Of a DNA stretch of 64,000 nucleotides, positions 43,647-53,875 are shown piece by piece. This DNA is from Bradyrhizobium sp. WSM471 (GTDB taxonomy: Bacteria; Pseudomonadota; Alphaproteobacteria; Rhizobiales; Xanthobacteraceae). The notes beneath the pieces were generated by a model, which had not been told where the DNA came from, did no database searches, and was given only the letters and a program-made list of their open reading frames with translations. Both the position numbers and the translations under genes were made by a program. The stretch is taken from the NCBI RefSeq assembly GCF_000244915.1, contig NZ_CM001442.1, positions 6,894,012 to 6,958,011 of the forward strand, given 5' to 3'. Position 1 is the first letter of the stretch. Each line of letters starts with the position of its first letter.

Positions 43647-45401
43647 TCAGGTCGTGCCCGCCTCACCGGCCGCGGGGTGCGCCGCACCGCCCTTGATGTC
43701 GGCGACCGCACGCGCGATGGTCTCGCGATAGCGCGCGCGTGGCGGCGCGACGCCGTGGGTGAGGAGCGCGCGGCGAACCGTTGGCGATGCCCCCGTGATG
43801 AACAGCCGGATACCCTGGCGGTGGGCCTTGGCGGCGACGCGGCCGAGCACGTTGGCCGCGGTCGAATCCAGGAACGGCACGTCGGCGAAATCGACCACAA
43901 GCCCCTTGCGCTTGCCGGCGATGCCGTCGAGCACGCTGCCGATCGCCGAGGCCGCGCCGAAGAAGAACGCACCGGTGATGCGATAGACCAGCACGTCGCG
44001 ATCCACCGCGAGCGCGGGGTCGTAAGGCACGCGCCCGCCATTATCGTCATCGGGACGATCGGCGGCGACCAGCGGCGAACGTTCCTCGATACCGGTCATT
44101 TCCGCCATGCGATGGATGAACAGGACCGCACCAAGCGCGAAGCCGACCAAAATGCCTTCGGTCAGATCGCGGAAGATGGTGAGCAGGAAGGTTGCGAGCA
44201 GCACGACGGCATCGCCCCATGACGAACGCAGCAGCGTCGCGAATTCGTGCTTCTCCGCCATGGTCCAGGCCACGACGACGAGCACGGCGGCGAGCGCGGC
44301 CAGCGGGATGTAGCTCGCGAGCGGCGCTGCGATCAGCATGAACAGCAGCAGGAAGACCGAATGCAGCATGCCCGCGAGCGGCCCCCGCGCGCCGGCGCGG
44401 ATGTTGGTCGCGGTGCGCGCGATCAGCCCCGTGACGCAGATGCCGCCGAACAGCGCCGCGCCGACATTGGCGGCGCCTTGCGCCACCAGCTCGCAATTGG
44501 AGCGGTGACGGCGTCCGGTCATGCCGTCGGCCACCACCGCCGACAGCAGCGATTCGATTGCCGCGAGCAGCGCGAAGGAGATCGCATCGGGCAACACGGC
44601 GGTCGCCTTCGCGAGCGAGAACGCAGGCAAGGCCGGCGAGGGCAGCTCGCGCGGAATGCCGCCGAAGCGCGATCCGACAGTCTCGACCGGCAGCGACAGC
44701 ACGGCACATGCGACCGCCGCGAGCACGACCGCGATCAGGATGCCCGGCCAGGACGGGCGCCAGCGCCGCAGGCCGGCGATGATGGCGATGCTGACGATAG
44801 CGACCGCGACGGCCGACGGATTGACGGTGTGCAGGCCGCCGGCGAGCGCGACGAGTTTCGGAACGAATTCGCTCGGCTCCTTCGCGAGGAGCGTGATCCC
44901 GCCGAGATCGCGCAGCTGGCTGGCGAAGATGATGACGGCGATGCCGGCCGTGAAGCCGACCGTCACCGGATACGGAATGAACTTGATATAGGTGCCGATC
45001 CGCAGGAAGCCCGCAGCGATCAGGAACAGGCCCGCCATCAGCGTAGCCAGGATCACGCCGTCGACCCCGTGACGGTCGGCGGTCGCCGCAACCAGCACAA
45101 TGAAGGCGCCGGCGGGACCGCCGATCTGGAACCGGCTGCCGCCGAGCAGTGACGCAATGAAGCCGCCGACAACAGCGGTGTAGAGTCCGCGATCCGGCGT
45201 CACGCCCGAGGCGATCGCGATCGCCATCGACAGCGGCAGCGCGACGATCGCGACCGTAAGGCCCGCGAACACATCGGCGCGGAAATCCGACCAGCCATAG
45301 CCCTCACGCCACACGGTGACGAGCTTTGGCAGATACAGTTCGGTAAAGGTCGGCCGACGAAGCTGGTGCAGCTTGCCTGCGTGTTCGCCTGTAATGCTCA
45401 T
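43647..45401 (-). CDS. SulP-family inorganic anion transporter with STAS domain
   Basis: A 584-residue membrane protein. The first 430 residues make about 12-14 helices with the SulP opening FRADVFAGLTVAIVALPLSMAIAIASG and GLYTAVVGGFIASLLGGSRFQIGGP; a C-terminal STAS domain follows (LVYRITGAFFFGAASAIGSVLDGI, LVVDFADVPFLDSTAANVL). Sulfate, bicarbonate or molybdate are possible substrates. An XRE-type regulator gene lies 109 bases upstream on the same strand, with a perfect 11-bp palindrome between them. Confidence 0.9.
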   Translation of the reverse strand: MSITGEHAGKLHQLRRPTFTELYLPKLVTVWREGYGWSDFRADVFAGLTVAIVALPLSMAIAIASGVTPDRGLYTAVVGGFIASLLGGSRFQIGGPAGAFIVLVAATADRHGVDGVILATLMAGLFLIAAGFLRIGTYIKFIPYPVTVGFTAGIAVIIFASQLRDLGGITLLAKEPSEFVPKLVALAGGLHTVNPSAVAVAIVSIAIIAGLRRWRPSWPGILIAVVLAAVACAVLSLPVETVGSRFGGIPRELPSPALPAFSLAKATAVLPDAISFALLAAIESLLSAVVADGMTGRRHRSNCELVAQGAANVGAALFGGICVTGLIARTATNIRAGARGPLAGMLHSVFLLLFMLIAAPLASYIPLAALAAVLVVVAWTMAEKHEFATLLRSSWGDAVVLLATFLLTIFRDLTEGILVGFALGAVLFIHRMAEMTGIEERSPLVAADRPDDDNGGRVPYDPALAVDRDVLVYRITGAFFFGAASAIGSVLDGIAGKRKGLVVDFADVPFLDSTAANVLGRVAAKAHRQGIRLFITGASPTVRRALLTHGVAPPRARYRETIARAVADIKGGAAHPAAGEAGTT

Positions 45402-45491
45402 TTCAGCAAAATGCTCCGCTGCCCACGACGCTCCGATGCATCGTGCGGCCGCGTATCGGGGCGCGACGGTGCGTTAGTTAAGTCTGCTTCC

Positions 45492-45518
45492 GAGCATGAT
45501 CATTGCGTGATCATGCTC
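45492..45518. promoter_or_regulatory. 11-bp palindrome between the XRE gene and the SulP gene
   Basis: GAGCATGATCA (45492-45502) pairs with TGATCATGCTC (45508-45518) around TTGCG, overlapping the XRE stop codon. It may be an operator of the SulP gene, a terminator stem, or a trimmed copy of a widespread rhizobial GAGCATGATC repeat. Confidence 0.4.
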
Positions 45519-45783
45519 CCACCCGCCGCGGCGGCCCCGGCTCCTTGAGCCGAACGCCACGTCCGCCGCCTTCGCTGCGCGCCTGCTCGCCGATCAGCTC
45601 GACGCCGGCCCGATCAAAGGCTTCGACCACCTTCATCAAGGTCTCGACCACGCCGCGAACGTTGCCGGTGCTCGCCTCCATCCGCTGAATGGTCGGCAGC
45701 GATACGCCTGCAAGCTCCGCCAAGGCCCTCTGGTCAATGCCGAGCAGCGCGCGCGCTGCCCGCATCTGGAACGACGTGATCAC
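45511..45783 (-). CDS. XRE-family helix-turn-helix regulator
   Basis: A 90-residue protein with the Cro/C1-type helix-turn-helix at residues 5-45: MRAARALLGIDQRALAELAGVSLPTIQRMEAST, followed by a short helix (ETLMKVVEAFDRAGVELI) and a charged tail. The tail ends inside the palindrome before the SulP gene. It lies directly upstream of that gene on the same strand, so it probably regulates it, and itself. No dimerisation or effector domain is seen. Confidence 0.82.
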   Translation of the reverse strand: MITSFQMRAARALLGIDQRALAELAGVSLPTIQRMEASTGNVRGVVETLMKVVEAFDRAGVELIGEQARSEGGGRGVRLKEPGPPRRVGA

Positions 45784-46179
45784 CTCGGCCTCACGTATGA
45801 ACGATTATAAGTGATGTCTAGAGCATGCACAATGATGTTAAATACATCATATCCGAAGAAGCGCAAGGGGGGCCTCCCGCGGGCCCGTCCGCCCCTCTGC
45901 CATAGCGAGCACTTGTTCCCTGACCGTCACCCTGAGGTGGCCGCTTCTTTAGCGGCCCTCTAAGGGCGACGGCCCGGCTGCAGCAACGGGGCCGCGCATC
46001 CTTCGAGGCTCGCCGCGCAGTGCAAATGCACTGCGCAACTCGCACCTCAGAGCTTGAGAATGTTTCGCTCCCGCCGAGAGAGCTTTGCATTGCCTGGAGA
46101 GCAGTGACCCCAAGGTTTTCAGCTGAACCGGCCCGCTGATGGGGGCTTTGTTGGCGCCTATTGGTGCGGGCTCGCCTAT
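45784..46179. other. Gap between the XRE gene and the transposase: repeats and left IS end
   Basis: No gene seen. The stretch holds the A/T-rich XRE promoter side (45790-45860), a palindromic repeat near 45926-45975 (GGCCGC-TTCTTTA-GCGGCC inside CACCCTGAGG/CTAAGGGCGAC), and the left IS inverted end at 46045-46067. Confidence 0.5.
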
Positions 46180-47603
46180 TTATGCCGCTTGCGCCTTGGC
46201 GTGTAAGGCGAAGAAGCGCATCATGTTGTGAGCGACCGCGAACCACAACAGGTGGATGCGGGCCTTGATCTTGCCGCGCAGGGATAACTGGCGCAGGCCC
46301 ATGCGTCGGGCATGGGCGTTGATGCATTCGTGTTCGCAACGCAGCCGGTAGAACGCCTTGCCATCGTCGCTCTTCATGCGTTCACGCCAGTCCGCGACGC
46401 CAACACCGTCACCTTTCTTAGGGGCATAAGGGTCGGTGCCGTGTTTTGTCTGCGCTGGCGGACACCACACTTTTATACCGTTGGCATGGGCCCACTCAAT
46501 GGCTTCGTTTTTGGTGAAGCCGCCATCGACCAGATAGTTGGAGGGTTGGTAGCCTTCGGCATGCACCATCTCGATCCCCGGCTGGGCCAAGCCCCGATCC
46601 GAGCCGCTGGTATCGATATCGACCGCAACGATCACCTGGTGTTCCGGAGCCGATACGATCTGTGTGTTGTAGGCCGGGCGCCATCCGCCATCGGCCATCT
46701 TCATCACCCGTGCGTCGGCATCGGTGGTGGAAGCGCGCGGCGACTTCTGCTTGGCCACCTCTTTCTTGTTGGTTTTCTCTCGCCGCTCCCGCTCGGCTTC
46801 CAGCTCCTTCATGCGTTCCTGCGCCGCCGCGATCCGCTCCGCACGCTCGCGGGCGCCACGCTCCTTTGCCGCACGCCGACGCCGATCATCGGCCGCAGGA
46901 TCGGTCTCGACTTCAAAGCGCAGGCGCTCCACCCGCGTCTGCGCTGCCGTCTTCAACTCATCAAGCCGTGGCCGCCGGCGGAACGAGCCCGCTCCGGCCG
47001 CCGCGCGCACCCGCAAACCATCCTGCGCCAAGGTGTCGAGCGACACCAATCCAGCGTCCACCATCGACGCGACGCCCTGTGTCAGCAGCCGTTCCAGAAC
47101 CGCCATATGGGCGATCCGGAAGTTCGACAGGCTGTGATAGTTCATCGACACTCCGCCGCACAACCAACGATAGATCAGATGATCCCGGCACAGCCGGTCC
47201 AGTTGGCGAGCGCTGCCCACTCCATCGATCGTGGCCCAGAGCCAAAGCGCCAGCATCAGCTTCGGCGAGGCCGGCGGATGTCCGGGCTCGCCCTCCCGCG
47301 CCTTGATGACGTCGTACAGCGCCGACAGATCCAGCCCCTCGACAAACGACCAAACCGCGCGGACCGGATGATCATCCCCTACCAGATCGTCCAATGCCGC
47401 GACCTGCATGCTCATCTGGCTGCGTTCCGGTTCTCGCAACCGCACCGCGCCGCGTCCCTTGGGTAGTGGCTTATCCTGCTCGGGCAAGTCTTCGAACAAT
47501 TGATCGTCAGCCATCATCTGCCCCTGCTTCGCCCCGTCATCGAATCATAGCAAAGCGGCTACGGCAAATGCCCGTTTAGACGAAAGATTCTCACCCTCTC
47601 AGG
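46045..47603 (-). mobile_element. IS1182-family insertion sequence
   Basis: A single transposase gene is bounded by imperfect inverted ends. The left end (46045-46067) reads CCTCAGAGCTTGAGAATGTTTCG; the complement of the right end (47581-47603) reads CCTGAGAGGGTGAGAATCTTTCG, 18 of 23 alike. The element sits inside the dispersed CACCCTGAGG-type repeat, as the flanks GCACCT at the left and AGGATGACGG at the right suggest. I could not fix the target duplication. Confidence 0.7.
46180..47517 (-). CDS. IS1182-family DDE transposase
   Basis: A 445-residue transposase with the DUF772-type N-terminal part (PASPKLMLALWLWATIDGVG, SARQLDRLCRDHLIYRWLCG), a long basic coiled region (about residues 205-265, many R/E/K) and the DDE core: SLDTLAQDGLRVRA, IVAVDIDTSGSDRGL and NYLVDGGFTKNEAIEW, then RCEHECINAHARRMGLRQL near the end. 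Start and stop are intact with no frameshift, so the element may be active. GGGCAGATG lies just before the start. Confidence 0.9.
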   Translation of the reverse strand: MMADDQLFEDLPEQDKPLPKGRGAVRLREPERSQMSMQVAALDDLVGDDHPVRAVWSFVEGLDLSALYDVIKAREGEPGHPPASPKLMLALWLWATIDGVGSARQLDRLCRDHLIYRWLCGGVSMNYHSLSNFRIAHMAVLERLLTQGVASMVDAGLVSLDTLAQDGLRVRAAAGAGSFRRRPRLDELKTAAQTRVERLRFEVETDPAADDRRRRAAKERGARERAERIAAAQERMKELEAERERREKTNKKEVAKQKSPRASTTDADARVMKMADGGWRPAYNTQIVSAPEHQVIVAVDIDTSGSDRGLAQPGIEMVHAEGYQPSNYLVDGGFTKNEAIEWAHANGIKVWCPPAQTKHGTDPYAPKKGDGVGVADWRERMKSDDGKAFYRLRCEHECINAHARRMGLRQLSLRGKIKARIHLLWFAVAHNMMRFFALHAKAQAA

Positions 47604-47654
47604 ATGACGGAGTTAGAGCCTTGCTGCGCTCACGATCAGGCGTGGGAGGGCGCA

Positions 47655-47703
47655 GCCCCTCACCCCACCCTCTCCCCGTAAAGAACGGGGAGAGGGAGGG
47701 AGA
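47655..47703. repeat. Palindromic repeat of the CTCTCCCCGT family
   Basis: CCCTCTCCCCGT (47668-47679) pairs with ACGGGGAGAGGG (47685-47696) around AAAGA; this copy has a 5-base loop where others have 4. It lies just after the IS right end and before the EF-G-like gene's stop. Confidence 0.8.
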
Positions 47704-47734
47704 GAGCGGTGCGTCCCTTACTTCGGCAGACCGA

Positions 47735-49783
47735 TCACGCCGCGTGCTGATGCGCTGCGATGATCTGGTCGGCGGCGCGCCCCGTGACTTCGGCCATGTG
47801 GTCGAACTGGCGGGTGAAGCTGCCGGCGCCTGCCGTGGCCGAGCGCAGCTCGACGATCAATTCGCCGATCTCGGCTTCCGGCATCATGGCGCGGACGCAG
47901 TCCCATCCGCTCCAGCCGTCGCGGGTGTCGAAGCCGAGGATCTGGCCGCGCCGTGCCGACAGGATCGCGTTGATCTTGGCGGTAGCGTCGGTCGGGCAGA
48001 CGATCTCGACCACGTGGATCGGCTCCAGCAACACAGACTGGCATAGCGGCAGGCCTTCGTTGAGCCCGACCCGCGCCGCGGTGCGGAAGGCGAGGTCGGA
48101 GGAATCGACGCTGTGATAGGAGCCGTCGGTCAGCGTCACCTGCAAATCGGTGACCGGGAAACCGAGCGGACCGCGTGCGAGCCCATCGACGACGCCTTCT
48201 TCCACCGCGCCGATGTAGTTGCGCGGCACCGCGCCGCCGACCACCTTCTCGGCGAACTTGAAGCCCTCGCCGCGCGGCAGCGGCCTGATGTCGAGCACGA
48301 CATCGCCGAACTGGCCATGGCCGCCGGACTGCTTCTTGTGGCGGCCGCGCTGGACGATCGGCTTGCGGATGGTTTCCTGATAGCCGATCGCGGGAGGATG
48401 CGAGGCGACCTTGACGCCGAAACGATCGCGCAGCCGCTCGCTCGCGACGCGCAAATGCATCTCGCCCTGCCCCCACAGCACGGTGTCGTGGGTCTGCGCG
48501 TTCATCACGAAGACGAGCGAGGGATCCTCCTCGTGCAGCCGCATCAGCGCCTGGCCGAGCTTGACGTCGTCCTTGCGGTCGGTGGCCGCAACCGAGATCG
48601 CGAGCACCGGCGGAGTGGGCTCGCTGGCGGCAAGCGCTGCCGGCGGGGTCTTGCCGTTCGAGACCGTGTCGCCGGTCTTGATCGGGTCGAGCTTGGCGAG
48701 CGCCACCGTGTCGCCGGCTTCCGCCGCGGCACGCTTGGTGTCGTAGGCCCCGGTGACGGCGAGGATGCCGGAGATGCGGCTGGCTCCGCCGGAGGAGGAT
48801 TGCAGCGTGGCACCGTCGTCGAGATGACCGGCGAGCATCCGTGTCAGCGACAGCTTTCCGCCGTGCTGCGAATGCAGCGTCTTGAAGACGAAGCCGAGGG
48901 CGTCCCTGGTCTCGGGAACGCCGAGACGTTTTGCGGTCTCCGCTATACCGGGCGCCTCGTGGCGCAACGCTTTCATCAAGCGCAGCACGCCGTTTTCGCG
49001 TGCGGCGGCGCCGAGCAGCACGGGGCAGATCAGGCCATCGCGCAATTCGCGGGCGAGATCGTCGAATATGGCATCACGCGGCGGCTGGATGTCCTCGAGC
49101 AGCTGCTCCATCAGCGCATCGTCGTGATCGGCGAGCTTCTCCAGCATCGAGAAGCGGGCCTCCTTCTCGCGATCGAGATCGCCGCCTTGGAGCGCGACCA
49201 CTTCGGAGGCCTTGTGCTCGCGGTAAATGAACGCGCGCTCCAGCGCGAGATCGACGAAGCCCTCGATCAGCTCGTCCTTCCAGATCGGGATCTGGCGCAA
49301 CACCAGCGGCACGCGCGAGGCGGGCTGCAGCATCTCGAGCGTCTCGCGGATGCGCTTGTTGGCGCGGTCGATCTTGTTGAGGAACAGGAAGCGCGGAATC
49401 TTCAGCTCCTCCAGCTCGCGCAGAATGATCTGAAGCTGCGGCAGCTTCTTCTCGTCGGCCTCGCAGACCACGATCGCGGCATCGACCGCAGGCAGCGCGG
49501 CGCGCATGTCGTGGGCAAATTCGACGGAACCGGGACAATCGAGGAAGGTGTAGCTGTCGCCCATGAAACTGGTGGTGACGGCCGTCAGCCCGACGGTCAT
49601 CTTGTGATGACGGGCCTCTGGCGTGGCGTCGCCGACGGAGGTTCCGGCATCGACGCTGCCGGCGCGGGGGATTGCGCCGGTTCGTGCCATGATGGCTTCG
49701 AGAAGTGTGGTTTTACCGCTTTGGAAGGGGCCCACCAGCGCGATGCACCGTGGACCTCGGGGACTTCTGACGTCTTGTCCCAT
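47735..49783 (-). CDS. Elongation factor G-like translational GTPase (EF-G paralogue)
   Basis: A 682-residue protein with the EF-G domain order: a GTPase domain with P-loop ALVGPFQSGKTTLLEA, switch II FLDCPGSVEFAHDM and NKID; then the beta domain, and domains IV-V with HGQFGDVVLDIRPL and ARRGQILGFDTRDGW. Canonical EF-G has DTPGH at the third motif with the catalytic histidine; here it is DCPGS. The P-loop is also changed (GPFQSGKTT for AHIDAGKTT). It is therefore a paralogue of EF-G with altered GTP hydrolysis. Its role on the ribosome is unknown. GGAGGCGGCGA precedes the ATG at 49783. Confidence 0.88.
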   Translation of the reverse strand: MGQDVRSPRGPRCIALVGPFQSGKTTLLEAIMARTGAIPRAGSVDAGTSVGDATPEARHHKMTVGLTAVTTSFMGDSYTFLDCPGSVEFAHDMRAALPAVDAAIVVCEADEKKLPQLQIILRELEELKIPRFLFLNKIDRANKRIRETLEMLQPASRVPLVLRQIPIWKDELIEGFVDLALERAFIYREHKASEVVALQGGDLDREKEARFSMLEKLADHDDALMEQLLEDIQPPRDAIFDDLARELRDGLICPVLLGAAARENGVLRLMKALRHEAPGIAETAKRLGVPETRDALGFVFKTLHSQHGGKLSLTRMLAGHLDDGATLQSSSGGASRISGILAVTGAYDTKRAAAEAGDTVALAKLDPIKTGDTVSNGKTPPAALAASEPTPPVLAISVAATDRKDDVKLGQALMRLHEEDPSLVFVMNAQTHDTVLWGQGEMHLRVASERLRDRFGVKVASHPPAIGYQETIRKPIVQRGRHKKQSGGHGQFGDVVLDIRPLPRGEGFKFAEKVVGGAVPRNYIGAVEEGVVDGLARGPLGFPVTDLQVTLTDGSYHSVDSSDLAFRTAARVGLNEGLPLCQSVLLEPIHVVEIVCPTDATAKINAILSARRGQILGFDTRDGWSGWDCVRAMMPEAEIGELIVELRSATAGAGSFTRQFDHMAEVTGRAADQIIAAHQHAA

Positions 49784-49934
49784 TCGCCGCCTCCTTGGTG
49801 TGGAGCTCGGCCCATGATTGGGTCGGCAAACGCCGATGCTCTGCCCGTCCCCGAGATTTGGCAAGCATCAAACGTCGCTGCGGTGCGTCGTTGCCGGAAT
49901 CGCGTCGGAGCGACGCGATTCGCACACGGGGTTG

Positions 49935-50414
49935 TTAACGGCCCGGGCGGAGTTCCAGGCTCTCGAGGCCGGCGGCGACGTTGAGGCCGACCTGGCCCTG
50001 CACGCTGAGCGGCTGGAGCGCGATCGAATTGTTGGAGCCGCCGACCAGCACGTTGCCGCCGAGGCCGACGCCGACCGAGGCGCTGCCCTGCGCGCCGGCA
50101 TAGGTGCCGGCGAGGTCGCCCGGTCCGAGCCGGTTCACCGGCGCGAACACGCCCCAGGCGAGTGCCGTTTCCTGGGTGATGCCGAGGTCGAGGCCGACCT
50201 TGCGGATCGTCGCGACGTAACGGTCGTCCGGCAGACCATCGACTCGCAGCACGCAGCCGAGATGGGTCACCGATCCCACGATGAAGCCGACGCTGGCACC
50301 GCCGCGGCATTCGAGCACGCCCACCTGCACCATCCGGGACTGCGCGCCGGCGCCCGCAACGGAGGCAACGAGGCTCGCAACGGCAAGCCCGGCGAGGAGG
50401 AGTGAACGGCGCAT
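49935..50414 (-). CDS. DUF992 periplasmic protein
   Basis: A 159-residue protein with a signal peptide (LLLAGLAVASLVASVAGAGAQ), then VQVGVLECRGGASVGFIVGS, HLGCVLRVDG, YVATIRKVGLDLGIT and GTYAGAQGSASVGVGLGGNVLVGG, as in the DUF992 family of rhizobial secreted proteins. Two cysteines may form a disulfide. CGGAGATATTC precedes ATG 50414. Function unknown. Confidence 0.82.
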   Translation of the reverse strand: MRRSLLLAGLAVASLVASVAGAGAQSRMVQVGVLECRGGASVGFIVGSVTHLGCVLRVDGLPDDRYVATIRKVGLDLGITQETALAWGVFAPVNRLGPGDLAGTYAGAQGSASVGVGLGGNVLVGGSNNSIALQPLSVQGQVGLNVAAGLESLELRPGR

Positions 50415-50541
50415 GAATATCTCCGGCGATGAATGTGATGCGAGCAGAGAGAGCGCCCTACCCGTGATGCGCGATGGTCTATGCCACAAGAGTTCTGTGC
50501 GTGCCAGAACGAACACGTCCAAAACCGAACTCGCGGAGGGA

Positions 50542-50722
50542 GCCCCTCACCCCACCCTCTCCCCGTAAGAACGGGGCGAGGGAGTGAGAGGTCGGCGCGC
50601 CCCTTACGATGAACAACGGCCAGGCGTTACTTAAACCTCTCCCCGCTCTTTTGCGGGGAGAGGTCGGATCGCTTTGGCGCGCAAGTGCGCGCCTGAGCGA
50701 TCCGGGTGAGGGGCATGGCACA
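50542..50722. repeat. Composite repeat, copy 1
   Basis: Contains the CTCTCCCCGT hairpin (50555-50582, one arm with a C for A) and an 88-bp block (50635-50722) with its own hairpin ACCTCTCCCCGC/GCGGGGAGAGGT and GGCGCGC-AAGT-GCGCGCC. The 88-bp block differs at one base from 54815-54902. Confidence 0.85.
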
Positions 50723-50772
50723 GCATCGGCCCAAGCATTCGTCCATCCAACTTCACTCATCGAAGCACTCAT

Positions 50773-50800
50773 AAAAAAGGCCCGCGCGAAGCGGGCCCTT
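50773..50800 (-). terminator. Intrinsic terminator of the aspartate aminotransferase gene
   Basis: GGCCCGC (50779-50785) pairs with GCGGGCC (50791-50797) around GCGAA; on the minus strand the stem is followed by six T. It lies 25 bases after the stop codon. Confidence 0.85.
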
Positions 50801-50824
50801 CCAATTTGCACTGCGGCGATAGCC

Positions 50825-52531
<1,707 letters not shown>

Positions 52532-53182
52532 ATGTACAAGCTCTATTCGATGCAGCGCTCGGGCAACAGCTACAAGGTCCGCCTTGCGCTGGCGCTGCTG
52601 AACTTGCCTTACGAAGCGGTCGAGGTGGACATTCTGCGCGGCGAGAGCCGCACCCCGGACTTCCTGGCCAAGAACCCATCCGGTCAGGTGCCGCTGCTCG
52701 AGGTCGGCGACGACCGCTATCTCGCCGAGTCCAACGCCATCCTGTGGTATGTCGCCGTCGGCACGCCACTCGCGCCGGAGAACCGCATCGATCGCGCCGA
52801 CGCGCTGCAATGGATGTTCTTCGAGCAGCACGCGCTGGAGCCGAACATCGGCGCGGCCTATTTCTGGCTGTCGCTGGTGAGGGGTGGCCGCGACCTCCAG
52901 ACTCATTCGCTGGAGGATTGGATGGAGCGCGGCTATGGCGCGCTCCAGGTGATGGAGAATCACCTCAAGACCAACGACTATTTCGCCGCCCGCCAGCTCA
53001 CGGTCGCCGACATCGCGCTGTACGGCTACACCCACCTCGCCGACCGCTGCGACTTCGACCTCTCGACCTTCCCGGCCATCCGGGACTGGCTGAAGCGCGT
53101 GGAAGCGGCCCCCGGCTTCGTCGCCATGGACTGGCGGCCGGCCGACATCGAGGACCCCGCCAGCATCGCCGCTGGTGCCTGA
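52532..53182 (+). CDS. Glutathione S-transferase family protein
   Basis: A 216-residue GST: MYKLYSMQRSGNSYKVRLAL with the active-site SGNSYK region, LAKNPSGQVPLLEVGDDRYL and AESNAILWYVA (glutathione site), then the helical domain with QLTVADIALYGYTHLADRCD. Unlike the 33955 GST it has an extended linker. The start at 52532 fits the family; the open frame extends upstream without homology-like sequence. Substrate unknown. Two small membrane-protein genes follow on the same strand. Confidence 0.88.
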   Translation: MYKLYSMQRSGNSYKVRLALALLNLPYEAVEVDILRGESRTPDFLAKNPSGQVPLLEVGDDRYLAESNAILWYVAVGTPLAPENRIDRADALQWMFFEQHALEPNIGAAYFWLSLVRGGRDLQTHSLEDWMERGYGALQVMENHLKTNDYFAARQLTVADIALYGYTHLADRCDFDLSTFPAIRDWLKRVEAAPGFVAMDWRPADIEDPASIAAGA

Positions 53183-53337
53183 GGGGCGATCGCGCGCTGG
53201 CGGATAGCGGGCATAAGGGTCGCCATTGCCGCAATCTCGCCATTTTCGCGCGATTGGCCGCCGCAATATTGCCGATTGCAACAGTGAAATTGTTCGATGT
53301 CGTGGGTGATTCGCTCGCGCGTTGAAGGATTTAGACC

Positions 53338-53514
53338 ATGATTCGGGCGTCCGGCACGGCAGGCTTTCAGGGCCCACCCGCTACCGTTTCGTCTTCCCGG
53401 CTGACCAACGCGGTCGCGGCCTCGCTCGCCGTCGCCGCGCTCTCGCTGTGCCTGATCGTCACCCTGACGGTGCTGTCGACCAAGGCTACCATGGCGATGG
53501 GCCTGCCGGTCTGA
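53338..53514 (+). CDS. Small single-pass membrane protein (58 residues)
   Basis: The frame from ATG 53338 (AAGGA nine bases upstream) encodes 58 residues: a hydrophilic start (RASGTAGFQGPPATVSSSR), then one hydrophobic helix, VAASLAVAALSLCLIVTLTV, and a short end. Topology would be N-in with one pass. It is followed 73 bases later by another small one-helix protein, and then a membrane PAS protein. I recognise no family. Confidence 0.5.
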   Translation: MIRASGTAGFQGPPATVSSSRLTNAVAASLAVAALSLCLIVTLTVLSTKATMAMGLPV

Positions 53515-53587
53515 TTCCCGCTTCATCCTGGACCCGCCTTCAAGGCGCCGCGTGGCCCGCGCCGACCGGCATCGCGACAGGATTTCG

Positions 53588-53746
53588 ATGAAATCACCTG
53601 TGGTCATCGTTGCAATCACCCTGGCCGCGGCCATCCTGGTCGCGGCATCGCTGTTGATCTTCGTCGGCACGCGCAAGGGCCAGGGGACGTCGACGCTGAA
53701 TGCGCCCTCGCTGCAACAACGTCTCAAGCACGCGCACTTGGTCTAA
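53588..53746 (+). CDS. Small single-pass membrane protein (52 residues)
   Basis: From ATG 53588 (AGGATTTCG upstream) the frame encodes 52 residues: KSPVVIVAITLAAAILVAAS and LLIFVG form one helix at the N terminus, followed by the hydrophilic TRKGQGTSTLNAPSLQQRLK. The layout is a short N-terminal anchor with a cytosolic or periplasmic tail. No family recognised; the neighbour at 53338 has a similar size. Confidence 0.55.
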   Translation: MKSPVVIVAITLAAAILVAASLLIFVGTRKGQGTSTLNAPSLQQRLKHAHLV

Positions 53747-53875
53747 AATCATCCGAAAGCTTTGCGCATGAACCAAAGCGCACCTTAAGCACACCGCGCG
53801 AAACCGCATCGCAATGGCGCAATGTTCGGTCAGTGTTGCCGCCTTACCTCGTCCAGGGAGGAGCGAGACAGGCCC

